From CAZTAR01 sp043813895 (GTDB lineage Bacteria; Planctomycetota; Phycisphaerae; UBA1845; UTPLA1), in the NCBI GenBank assembly GCA_043813895.1, contig JBDRKQ010000205.1, positions 1 to 29,952 of the forward strand: a DNA stretch of 29,952 nt, given 5' to 3'. Of this stretch, positions 7,524 to 15,357 are shown in pieces. Each line of letters opens with the position of its first letter. Positions within the stretch are counted from its first letter, which is position 1. The position numbers were made by a program, and so were the translations under genes. The notes below the pieces were generated by a model. That model was not told where the DNA came from. It did not search any database and saw only the letters and a program-made list of their open reading frames with translations.

Positions 7524-8387
7524 GTGGCCACGTATTTCTTCGCATCAGACTTGCACGGGCATTCGCATCGCTACCATAAGCTGTTTGCCGCGATCGCCGC
7601 CGAGAAACCCGCGGCCGTCTTCCTTGGTGGGGATCTTCTGCCCTCGGGCTTGTCGGCTCTGCAATCACTCAATGTCGCCCACCGTGACTTCGTGAGCGAT
7701 TTCCTCGTGGAGCACTTGCGGAAGCTGAGCGAGTCGCTGAAGGAAGCCTATCCGCGGGTGTTTGTGATCCTCGGAAACGACGACAGCCGATCAGAGGAGG
7801 CCACGATCCTTGCGGCCGCAGCACACGGCGTTTGGGAATACGCGCATGAACGTCACACCTCGTTGGGCGAGTACGACGTGTATGGCTACGCCTGCGTGCC
7901 GCCGACGCCCTTTCTTCTCAAAGACTGGGAACGTTACGACGTCTCGCGACATGTTGACCCCGGGTGCGTTTCGCCCGAAGACGGCCACCGCTCAGTACCG
8001 GCCGCGGCGAACGAGATCAGGTACGCAACGATCCAGGAAGACCTCCGGCGATTGGTTGGCGACGCTGATTTGGCCCACGCCGTGATGTTATTCCATGCTC
8101 CGCCGTACAAGACGAATCTCGACCGCGCGGCGCTGGATGGGAAGATGGTGGATCACGTTCCGCTGGACTTGCATGTGGGCAGCATCGCGATCCAGCGTTT
8201 CATCGAGGAGAGGCAGCCTTTGATCACCTTGCACGGCCACATCCATGAGTCCGCGCGGCTGACCGGATCGTGGTCGCAGCGCATTGGGCGAACGTACTGC
8301 TTTTCCGCAGCACACGACGGACCGGAACTGGCGTTGGTGCGATTCGATCCGGCAGATCCGGCAAGCGCGACGCGGACACTCATTTAG
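7524..8387 (+). CDS. Calcineurin-like metallophosphoesterase
   Basis: This 287-residue protein contains the full metal-ligand series of the calcineurin-like phosphoesterase fold. It has SDLHGH with D9 and H11, LGGDLL with D37, LGNDD with N85, LFHAPPY with H191 and LHGHIHES with H239 and H241. These ligands normally hold two metal ions and hydrolyse phosphomono- or diesters. The substrate is unknown. The GND in place of the common GNH(D/E) suggests a phosphodiesterase-like subgroup, but this is inference. There is no signal peptide, so it is probably cytoplasmic. The start is GTG at 7524, directly before the first motif. The gene overlaps the end of the convergent 1065-residue gene by eight bases. 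Confidence 0.88.
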   Translation: MATYFFASDLHGHSHRYHKLFAAIAAEKPAAVFLGGDLLPSGLSALQSLNVAHRDFVSDFLVEHLRKLSESLKEAYPRVFVILGNDDSRSEEATILAAAAHGVWEYAHERHTSLGEYDVYGYACVPPTPFLLKDWERYDVSRHVDPGCVSPEDGHRSVPAAANEIRYATIQEDLRRLVGDADLAHAVMLFHAPPYKTNLDRAALDGKMVDHVPLDLHVGSIAIQRFIEERQPLITLHGHIHESARLTGSWSQRIGRTYCFSAAHDGPELALVRFDPADPASATRTLI

Positions 8388-11300
8388 CGTCGGGTGCCTT
8401 GTCCATCAGCGGTAGCGGACGGGCGGCGTCGGTTATGGCGTCGATCTTCGCCGCGTAGCTCGTGCGGTTGGCGATGTCGTCATCCGTCACGATGTGCACA
8501 TCGAGTAGCTCGTCGGTCTTGTAGCCGGTACGCAGGTAGTTCAGTGCGCCGAGACAGAGGCTCCAGCCCTCTAGCCACTGGTCCAACGACTGTCTTTGCT
8601 GTGGGGACCCCCGGAAGTGCAGCAGGACATCAATGTCACTCGCCGGACCGGCGGTGGCGTTCTTGGTGCTACCGAAAACGTAAAACCCCTGGACGCCAAA
8701 CCTGTCCGAATCCAGTCGAGCCGCGACGTTCTCCGCCATGCGAAGCCTCCAACGCCAGTATTCGGCTTGCTGCGGCGCCGCTGTGGTTTCGGCCTCTTCG
8801 ACGGAGTCGATGCTCGTGACAGGTTGAGCGAGCACGCCGACGGCCTCGCCGAGGTCAGCGTTCATTAGCACCCGTAACACACGATCATCGGCGGCCTTGG
8901 GAACGTCGATGACGTAAACCACATCGGCGAGGGCGGCGAACTCGGGCGCGATGTCTGGCAGGATGTTGTCCGAACGCTTGAGGAAACGCTCATTGAAGAC
9001 AACGCCTTCCTCGTCCGGGTACAGCGGCAGGTAGCGGATCGAGGCTTCCACCAAGTCCTGGAAGAAGTGGGTACCGAATGACAGGTCAGGTGTATAGTCG
9101 CCTTTCTTCCGGGCGATCTCGATCAGCATTGCCGTGTTGTTGATGTCGGAGTAAGTGACACTGACGCCCAGCTTGATATCCCCTCGGCTGCCCCAGCGGC
9201 CCGGTCCCATGAGGAGGAACTGTCGCTTCGGCAGCAGCTTGTTGAGTCTGCTGACCGCCCGACCCACAGAAGTGAGTTCCTCCAGGCTGCCGATCCGGCT
9301 GTATGCCTCTGGATCAACGTAAACGATGTGCGTGATGTTGGGCACACTACCGTTGGAGACGTAACGGTTCGCGGAAAAGACGATTTCCTCTCTTGGAATG
9401 TTCCGCGGAATCGGTGCGGGCGCACAGAACTTTGCGGGATTCTGGGCACGGCATTGGAGCAAGTACAGGTCTTTGCCGTCGGAGGCAAATTCAATATCCA
9501 CCGGCGTCGTGAACTCCTTCTGAAGCAGCAAGAGCAGTTGCTGGATTTGCTTAAGGAAAGGTGTTCGCGTCAGCAGGCCCTCGAACGTAACCACGAGGTC
9601 GTCATTGTCGAAGTCGACCTGTCCGAGCATCGGCTGACGCAGGCTCCCTTGGTCGTAGATGGAGACGAGTTGCTCGATGCCGGGCACTTTATCGCCACAG
9701 TTCCGCAGGAACTCGGTGGCCTCAACCGTTTCGAATTCACTCGTTTTCAGGTTGATCGCATCCAGGTACCTGGGCGAATAACGGACGGTTTCCTCGACCG
9801 TCGCGTTGGCCCGAAGACCGGGTTGACCGGGCGAAATGAGGATAGGGTAGTCATCACCCAGCCTGTCGACGGCCCGCGTCCCCAGGCCGGGCACGAGACG
9901 CACGAGGCCGTCCTCGCGTTTGATGCGGGCCGACCAGCGAAACTCGTTGTAATTGAAGGCAACACCGGCGAAGGTCGGCAGGAAGTAGTGACCCACCTTG
10001 GTCCCAACCACTTCTTGGATCAGAATCCCCATGCCCTCCTGGAAATCAAGGAGGTTGCGCTCGGCCCTGTATTCAATAGGATCGGGACCGAAGGTCGATG
10101 CGTACACCTCGGCGATCGCGTCCATCAGAGCGGTGAGGCGATCCTGCTTGCTGCCCTGATTGGCCAGAAACAAGCTCTTGTATTTCCCGGAGAAGGCGGC
10201 GCCGACCCGGTCCTCCAGGAGGCTCGAGCTGCGAACGATCAGGGGGCGATCACGGAAGTCATCAAGCGCCACCGACAGCCCCTTGACGATGTCGGACGAG
10301 AAGTGGGAATGCTTGAAGACCTGGATGATGTCAGGGTATTCCTGGCGGATCTCGTCGATGTCCTTGTACTTCTGTGTGAAGACGTCTTCAAGATGGTTGC
10401 AGTAGATGAAGTTGTGCAACCCGTCTGACGTCACGTACCACGTCTTGGGGATCTTCACGCCTGCAAGGAGTCCACCATCCGGCTCGCTGCGCCGGATAAT
10501 CTGAGAAGCTAGAATGAGACCGGCAGCCTTGCCACCGACCTTTCCGTGCCCTTGTGGCGGGAAGATCGTCCGCTGCATCAAGCCATGAAAATCTTTGATA
10601 TCGATGTAGTTCTTCGCGACGTTAACGTACTCGATTTGGTCGGACAGAAGCCGCCGGACCAGCGAGACGCGCAGGCCCTTCCTTGTCGAAGAGGAAAGTT
10701 CGACCTCGCCTTGCGCAGTATGCTGATAGCGGCTGATCGCATCACCCACTTCAGCGAGTGACGTATGGTGATTCTCGAGCGTGTTTACCAGGAAGCTTGC
10801 TCTGTCCTGTTTGATCCACGTATGAATACATGAAACGATCTCTTCATCGCTGAGATGCGCGGCCGCGGTCTTGAACACCTCGTCCACCAGCGTGCTGCCG
10901 GTCGGAAACTCGTCTTTGGGTCTCGGATGGTTTGCATCGGCGAACAGTTCTTGCTGCTCGAAGCTGTCCTCGATACCGAAGTGCTTCAAGAGGGTGTCCG
11001 CCTCCTTGATGCCGCTCCAGCACAGATGGTTGATCATCTTGCGGGCAACTCGCAACAGCTGGCTCTGATCGGTACGGCGAAGGAGATCGAGAATCACCAG
11101 CCATTCGCTCTTCTTGTGTTTCGACAGCTCCTGTTGCGCGGATTGCCACTCACCCATCGCTTCGGCGAGGCGTCGGTGCATGATGCAATTGCCGAGAACG
11201 TCGGCGATCGTTTCGATCAGCTTCCGCTCCTCCTTCAGAAACGGCCCCTCGTCCTCAAGGGGCGTTTCTTCGATGTACGAGACTTCGAGTGTGCCAACCG

Positions 11301-11577
11301 GCTCCCGCTGGACACGAATCTGTGCGACTTGCCTCCAGGGAGACTCGGTAAACGTCGGAGGTTGGTACACCGCCTCCTCGTGCTTGATGCGAGCCTGACA
11401 GATGTTGGGGTACTGCCAGCCCGGCGGAATGGCATCAATCACGCCACGAAGCGCTTGCTCAAGAGGCGTGTCGGGGTCGCGGAGCAACTCCTCGACGGTG
11501 TAGAGACAGTTGAGTTCTTTGGCCCGTTCCTGTAATTCGGCGACGATGCGTTTAACGCTGCTGTCTTGACTGGGCAT
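8380..11577 (-). CDS. GAF-like / PEP-pyruvate-binding (PPDK N-terminal-like) / nucleotidyltransferase fusion protein
   Basis: The 1065-residue protein has three parts. Residues ~15-140 look like a GAF-type sensor (LEVSYIEETPLEDEGPFLKEER, then LIETIADVLGN). Residues ~340-712 have the order of the PPDK/PEP-synthase ATP-grasp domain: GKVGGKAAG (345-353), IVRSSSLLED (447-456), FSGKY (462-466), ILIQEVVG (518-525), PGLGTRAV (563-570), DIEFA (694-698) and LYLLQCR (704-710). A further block, ~735-890, includes GPGRWGSRGD (791-800) and FGTHFFQDL (834-842) and is shared with the paralogue upstream. Residues ~950-1035 form a nucleotidyltransferase with VFGS and DID (D981, D983), and a likely third acid at D1026. 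There is no phosphohistidine swivelling domain and no PEP-binding TIM barrel. The ATG at 11577 has GGAG seven bases upstream. The function is unknown. Confidence 0.88.
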   Translation of the reverse strand: MPSQDSSVKRIVAELQERAKELNCLYTVEELLRDPDTPLEQALRGVIDAIPPGWQYPNICQARIKHEEAVYQPPTFTESPWRQVAQIRVQREPVGTLEVSYIEETPLEDEGPFLKEERKLIETIADVLGNCIMHRRLAEAMGEWQSAQQELSKHKKSEWLVILDLLRRTDQSQLLRVARKMINHLCWSGIKEADTLLKHFGIEDSFEQQELFADANHPRPKDEFPTGSTLVDEVFKTAAAHLSDEEIVSCIHTWIKQDRASFLVNTLENHHTSLAEVGDAISRYQHTAQGEVELSSSTRKGLRVSLVRRLLSDQIEYVNVAKNYIDIKDFHGLMQRTIFPPQGHGKVGGKAAGLILASQIIRRSEPDGGLLAGVKIPKTWYVTSDGLHNFIYCNHLEDVFTQKYKDIDEIRQEYPDIIQVFKHSHFSSDIVKGLSVALDDFRDRPLIVRSSSLLEDRVGAAFSGKYKSLFLANQGSKQDRLTALMDAIAEVYASTFGPDPIEYRAERNLLDFQEGMGILIQEVVGTKVGHYFLPTFAGVAFNYNEFRWSARIKREDGLVRLVPGLGTRAVDRLGDDYPILISPGQPGLRANATVEETVRYSPRYLDAINLKTSEFETVEATEFLRNCGDKVPGIEQLVSIYDQGSLRQPMLGQVDFDNDDLVVTFEGLLTRTPFLKQIQQLLLLLQKEFTTPVDIEFASDGKDLYLLQCRAQNPAKFCAPAPIPRNIPREEIVFSANRYVSNGSVPNITHIVYVDPEAYSRIGSLEELTSVGRAVSRLNKLLPKRQFLLMGPGRWGSRGDIKLGVSVTYSDINNTAMLIEIARKKGDYTPDLSFGTHFFQDLVEASIRYLPLYPDEEGVVFNERFLKRSDNILPDIAPEFAALADVVYVIDVPKAADDRVLRVLMNADLGEAVGVLAQPVTSIDSVEEAETTAAPQQAEYWRWRLRMAENVAARLDSDRFGVQGFYVFGSTKNATAGPASDIDVLLHFRGSPQQRQSLDQWLEGWSLCLGALNYLRTGYKTDELLDVHIVTDDDIANRTSYAAKIDAITDAARPLPLMDKAPDAK

Positions 11578-11718
11578 TTGCGATCTCCGGCGAAACGGCC
11601 TGGGTCTTTCGCCTTTAGCTTCTATTGTACCGCACATTCGCGCGGACCGTGCGTGGACGGACCGTCAGACGTCGGTGGTGTTTCCCTTGAGTTGCGATGC
11701 CTCTTGGCGGGCTACTCA

Positions 11719-11743
11719 GGGCATGTGGGTATCCCGCGTGCCC
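11719..11743 (-). terminator. Possible intercistronic hairpin between the two PPDK-like genes
   Basis: On the minus strand GGGCACGCGGG and CCCACATGCCC can pair at nine of eleven positions across an ATA loop. The hairpin starts 13 bases after the stop of the 582-residue gene. No T-tract follows, so factor-independent termination is doubtful. It may instead stabilise or process the transcript, because the two genes point the same way. Confidence 0.3.
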
Positions 11744-11756
11744 CGGTGGGCCGAGG

Positions 11757-13505
11757 TCAGTCGCGCAAGATGACACCTCGCCCAGCACGGCCATCCACTT
11801 TGATATCGAGCGGATTCGGGGTCCGCACATGTCTGACATATTCGGTCTCCTCGATCGCCGGCAGCCCACCAAGCCAAACCCAGTCAATCTGGCGAGGACT
11901 GGCGTGGCTGACCGTCAAGTAGTGGATTCGGAAGCTGGAGATATTGTGGAAGAAATGCGAACCCTGGCTGGGGTCCACATTCATCTCCGGGAGTGTCGCC
12001 TCGACGATTACACGCGCGCCGGAAATCTGCGGCCACGTGACCGGAATCCCGAGCCACGGGTCGCTGCTGCCCCAGCGGCCGAACCCCATCAGAAGGTAGG
12101 GACGCCCGGCAGCCACCAGCGCATTGTTCATATGTTCCAGTGCCGCCGCAATCGTCGGCGTGTGCTTGGCCTCGAAGGCTTCCGGCCTGACGTAGACCAC
12201 ATCCTCAATCGTATTCAACGCCCCGTTGCCCAGCACGGTATCGGAAGCGACGAGTGCCCGATCGCATTCAAGGTCCTGTTCTTTGACTTCGACCAGTTCC
12301 TCGGAAACCAACATGGGACGGAGTTGGAGGAAGCCGAAGCGGGCCGGCAGTCCGTGTTGCCGATCGAGCGTCATGGCGAATTCGATTTCGACGTCGGAGC
12401 CCACGGCATCCTTGCAGATGGCCGAGAGCTTCTTGACGATCTTGTTGAGTGGGACATCCTGAATATCTAGGATCGGCGCGAACGTCAGCACCCGCGGGCC
12501 GGGATGCCCCGTTCCGATTACCAGACGATCGGATGCCGAGTCGTAGGTCGAGGCGATGTAGCGAAGGACGTCATCAGCTTCTGCATCGTCGAGCGAACAT
12601 GAACGCAGGTACTCGGTCTCGGCGATCGGATCGTACGCCGGCGGGGACCCCATGTTGACGACCCAGAATTTCGCTTGAGTGTTCTTGACCTGATCGCGGA
12701 CCGAGCCGAATGGCGGGCTGTGCCGGGGGAACGCAGGGGCGTAGGTCCAACTGACACCGCCGTCCACGATCGTCTTGCCCAGGCCCAGCGCCAGGTTGAC
12801 CACGCCGTGTTCGGGGCGGGCCGGCTTTGTAGGATAGAAGTTATAGGTGCGAATGACACCCGAGATCGTGGGGTAGAAGCGGTCGCCGAGTCGCTGCCCG
12901 ACCACCTCCTGGATGATCACGGCCATGCGCTCCTGTTCACTCTTGCGGCCGATGGCCCGCATGTAGCTCTTGGCGTCGCGGAAGAACGTGGATGCTAAGA
13001 CGAACTTAATCGCTTCAACCAGCTTGTGGAAGCGTTTGTCCACGCCCGCTTCGTTGTTCGGGATCATCTTCGTCGCGTAAGTCCCGGCGAATGGGTGACT
13101 CAGCGCGTCTTCGAGCAGGCTGGAGGAGCGGATCGCCAGGGGCGTGTGCATCTGCGCGATCAAGGCTCGCAGATCGCCAACGATCAATGGCGGCAGTTCG
13201 GCCTTCTGGAACGCGTGTGCTATGCGGTCGTCGGGCGCGTCGGAGATCGCGATGTCGTAGAGATCGTTCTGATCCATGAAGCGTTCGAAGACGTCCGTGG
13301 TGAGCACGGTCAGGGTGGGGATGCTGATCTCCACGTCGGAGAACGCATCGGCTGGGCAAGAATCCGCAATGACGCTCTTAATGAAGGCCAATCCCTTGGC
13401 CTTCCCGCCGACCTCTCCGCCGCCAATCACAGTGAAATCCTGATCGGACGCAAGGAACTTCCGATCGAAAGGCGGGTAGATGCTGTCTGTCTCCTGGCGG
13501 GCCAT
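11757..13505 (-). CDS. PEP/pyruvate-binding (PPDK N-terminal-like) protein, paralogue without extra domains
   Basis: This 582-residue protein has the same core as the larger neighbour but lacks the GAF-like and nucleotidyltransferase parts. It has GGEVGGKAKGLAF (~29-41), LAIRSSSLLED (~123-133), HPFAGTYAT (~137-145), MAVIIQEVVGQRLGDRFYP (~194-212), NLALGLGKTIVDGG (~237-250) and, late, GFLQLRPML. The C-terminal block repeats GFGRWGSSDPWLGIPVTW and GSHFFHNIS. It lacks the TSHG-type phosphohistidine motif and the PEP-binding barrel, so it is not a complete PEP synthase or pyruvate phosphate dikinase. A ribosome binding site is weak, but the ATG at 13505 precedes the conserved region by a sensible distance. 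It is divergent from glutamate dehydrogenase across 328 bases. Confidence 0.85.
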   Translation of the reverse strand: MARQETDSIYPPFDRKFLASDQDFTVIGGGEVGGKAKGLAFIKSVIADSCPADAFSDVEISIPTLTVLTTDVFERFMDQNDLYDIAISDAPDDRIAHAFQKAELPPLIVGDLRALIAQMHTPLAIRSSSLLEDALSHPFAGTYATKMIPNNEAGVDKRFHKLVEAIKFVLASTFFRDAKSYMRAIGRKSEQERMAVIIQEVVGQRLGDRFYPTISGVIRTYNFYPTKPARPEHGVVNLALGLGKTIVDGGVSWTYAPAFPRHSPPFGSVRDQVKNTQAKFWVVNMGSPPAYDPIAETEYLRSCSLDDAEADDVLRYIASTYDSASDRLVIGTGHPGPRVLTFAPILDIQDVPLNKIVKKLSAICKDAVGSDVEIEFAMTLDRQHGLPARFGFLQLRPMLVSEELVEVKEQDLECDRALVASDTVLGNGALNTIEDVVYVRPEAFEAKHTPTIAAALEHMNNALVAAGRPYLLMGFGRWGSSDPWLGIPVTWPQISGARVIVEATLPEMNVDPSQGSHFFHNISSFRIHYLTVSHASPRQIDWVWLGGLPAIEETEYVRHVRTPNPLDIKVDGRAGRGVILRD

Positions 13506-13833
13506 AAGCAGTCCGTTCTGTCTCCGAGACCGATTGCGAAGCCAGCCTATCGACAGCCTTCTGCAAATGGGGGGGCTGTCGGGGAAGGATGACGTGGCCG
13601 CATCATTCTATCAAGACTCGCTCAAAGGACACGGGCAAGGGTCATGCCATTCGGCTAGGTGTTGCACCGAAGTTGACGGGCTCGGCGACTGTGGCCTATG
13701 CTGCGTGGCACGCAGCTTGCCTGAAGTACCGAGAGGCCCCGTCCAGCGTGGAGCTACTTGCTCGCGGAGGTCTCCTACTCTGCACAATCATGCCGGCAAT
13801 GCGTGGAACGCGATACCTGCGAGGATGACACCG
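13506..13833. other. Divergent promoter region between the PPDK-like gene and gdhA
   Basis: These 328 bases separate two divergent start codons. The open frame of glutamate dehydrogenase continues upstream through this region, but that part has no similarity to the family. A sigma-70-like promoter for gdhA lies at 13673-13702. I see no other gene here. Confidence 0.6.
13673..13702 (+). promoter_or_regulatory. Candidate sigma-70-type promoter of gdhA
   Basis: TTGACG at 13673-13678 and TATGCT at 13697-13702 are separated by 18 bases. This would leave an untranslated leader of about 125 bases before the ATG at 13834. It is a prediction from the two hexamers only. Confidence 0.4.
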
Positions 13834-15120
13834 ATGAGTCCGAAGCCCTTCAACCCCTTCGATATGGCTCAGGCCCGATTCGACAAGGTGGCCGAGATGC
13901 TCGGCCTTGATCAACCGACAAGGGACCTGCTGCGGAACCCCATGCGGGAATACCACTTCAACCTGCCCGTGCGCATGGATGATGGAACCTTCAAGGTCTT
14001 TCGCGGCTTTCGCGTACAGCACAACGACGCTCGCGGCCCAAGCAAGGGCGGAATCCGGTTCCACCCGCAGGAGACCATCGACACCGTCCGGGCACTGTCG
14101 ATGTGGATGACCTGGAAGTGCGCGGTCGTCAATGTACCGCTAGGTGGTGGCAAGGGTGGCGTTATCTGCGAGCCGCACAGCCTCAGCCAACGTGAGCAGG
14201 AGAATCTCTGCCGCGCGTGGGTACGCCAGATCGCCCGTGACGTCGGTCCGGTTCAGGACGTGCCCGCCCCCGACGTCATGACTAGCGGCCAGCACATGCT
14301 CTGGATGCTGGATGAGTTCGAGCACATCCACGGCGGGAAGTATCCCGGCTTCATCACCGGCAAGCCCGTCGGCATGGGCGGCTCATTGGGACGGACCGAG
14401 GCCACCGGCTATGGCGTCGTGTTCACCATCCGTGAAGCACTCAAGGAGCTGAACGTCAACGCCCAAGACACCGTCGCCAGTATCCAGGGCTTTGGCAACG
14501 TTGCCCAGTACGCCATCGAACTGTATCAGCGAATCGGCGGAAAAGTGGTCTGCGTCTCGTGCTGGGACCAGGAAGATGGGCAAGCCTATTGCTACCGCAA
14601 GGATGACGGTGTCGACCTCGCCGACCTCCGCAAGATCACCGATCGCTTCGGTGGCATCGACAAGAAGAAGGCCGCCGAACTCGGATACGATCTCCTGCCG
14701 GGAGATGCGTGGATCGAGCAGGATGTTGACATTCTCATCCCCGCCGCCCTGGAAAACTCCATCACCGGCGAAAACGCAGCCAAGATCTCCAAGCGCGTCA
14801 AGCTCATCGCCGAGGGGGCCAATGGGCCAACCACGCCGGACGCGGATCACATCCTGCAAGAGCGGGGCATCTTTGTGATACCGGATTTCCTGGCCAATGC
14901 CGGCGGCGTGACTTGCAGCTACCTGGAGCAGGTCCAGAGCAATATGAACTACTACTGGGAGAAGGACGAGGTGCTCGGAAAGCTCGACATGATGATGACG
15001 TCGGCTTTCATCGACGTGAGCGACATGGCCAAGAAGCGCAAGCTGTCTATGCGCGACGCTGCGTACGTGATCTCGGTAGCCCGTGTCGCACAGGCGTGCA
15101 GAGATCGTGGTTGGGTCTAG
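13834..15120 (+). CDS. gdhA: Glutamate dehydrogenase (Glu/Leu/Phe/Val dehydrogenase family)
   Basis: The 428-residue enzyme interconverts glutamate and 2-oxoglutarate plus ammonium in the cytoplasm. The substrate domain shows GPSKGGIRFHP (K71), MTWKCAVVNVPLGGGKGGV (K95, K107) and QDVPAPDVMTSG (D147). The Rossmann domain shows GRTEATGYGV, SIQGFGNVAQYA and AEGANGPTTPDAD, and the C-terminal part has NAGGVTCSYLEQVQ. Length and motif order are those of the hexameric bacterial enzymes. Cofactor choice cannot be read safely, although a GFGNVAQ nucleotide loop is typical of the NAD-type group. I chose ATG 13834 because GAGG lies nine bases before it; ATG 13825 is an in-frame alternative adding three residues. 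The TAG stop lies inside the left end of a palindromic element. Confidence 0.95.
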   Translation: MSPKPFNPFDMAQARFDKVAEMLGLDQPTRDLLRNPMREYHFNLPVRMDDGTFKVFRGFRVQHNDARGPSKGGIRFHPQETIDTVRALSMWMTWKCAVVNVPLGGGKGGVICEPHSLSQREQENLCRAWVRQIARDVGPVQDVPAPDVMTSGQHMLWMLDEFEHIHGGKYPGFITGKPVGMGGSLGRTEATGYGVVFTIREALKELNVNAQDTVASIQGFGNVAQYAIELYQRIGGKVVCVSCWDQEDGQAYCYRKDDGVDLADLRKITDRFGGIDKKKAAELGYDLLPGDAWIEQDVDILIPAALENSITGENAAKISKRVKLIAEGANGPTTPDADHILQERGIFVIPDFLANAGGVTCSYLEQVQSNMNYYWEKDEVLGKLDMMMTSAFIDVSDMAKKRKLSMRDAAYVISVARVAQACRDRGWV

Positions 15121-15248
15121 TGCTCTGTCACTGGTCAACTGATGGATGCCACGGGCAGCTTGTCTGCCCGTGCCGCACTGGCGGGCAAGCCGCCAGTGGC
15201 ACCCATCTTACCCTTGTATCCCTCACAGGACGCGTGACGGAGCACTCG
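15117..15248. mobile_element. Miniature inverted-repeat element enclosing a family B element
   Basis: The left end CTAGTGCTCTGTCAC (15117-15131) and the inverted right end (15234-15248) match at 13 of 15 positions. Between them lies the 61-bp family B element. There is no coding capacity. The gdhA stop codon TAG is part of the left end, so insertion may have supplied the present stop. No target duplication is obvious. The boundaries are inferred from symmetry alone. Confidence 0.5.
15144..15204. repeat. 61-bp two-hairpin element, family B, copy 2; possible terminator between convergent genes
   Basis: The ends are GGATGCCAC and GTGGCACCC (one mismatch). The inner hairpins are GGGCAG-CTTGT-CTGCCC and ACTGGCGG-GCAAG-CCGCCAGT. 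Compared with the copy at 7209, stem positions change in pairs, for example G-C to A-T in the first hairpin. It lies between gdhA and the convergent kinase gene, where stem-loops of this size could help end transcription. Confidence 0.75.
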
Positions 15249-15357
15249 CAGCTCGTGGCAGAAGTGGCGAACACGGTTCGGAAGCTGCGTTTTCCATAGT
15301 GCCAACTCAGACCATGGCGTTTGCTACTCGCTTCGGGCGGGCGAGGGTCCGGATTCG

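Noticed and set aside
9328..10428. 366-residue open frame on the plus strand
   Set aside because: It is antisense to the PPDK-like part of the 1065-residue gene, whose motifs are clear; no domain is seen in the shadow frame.
11697..12470. 257-residue plus-strand frame
   Set aside because: It is antisense to the small PPDK-like gene and shows no domain or plausible start.
8380..13505. Pyruvate phosphate dikinase or PEP synthase as the function of either protein
   Set aside because: Only the ATP-grasp-like part is present; the phosphohistidine and PEP-binding domains required for those reactions are missing.
13480..13833. N-terminal extension of glutamate dehydrogenase
   Set aside because: Family similarity starts just after 13834 and the upstream part contains the promoter and intergenic sequence.
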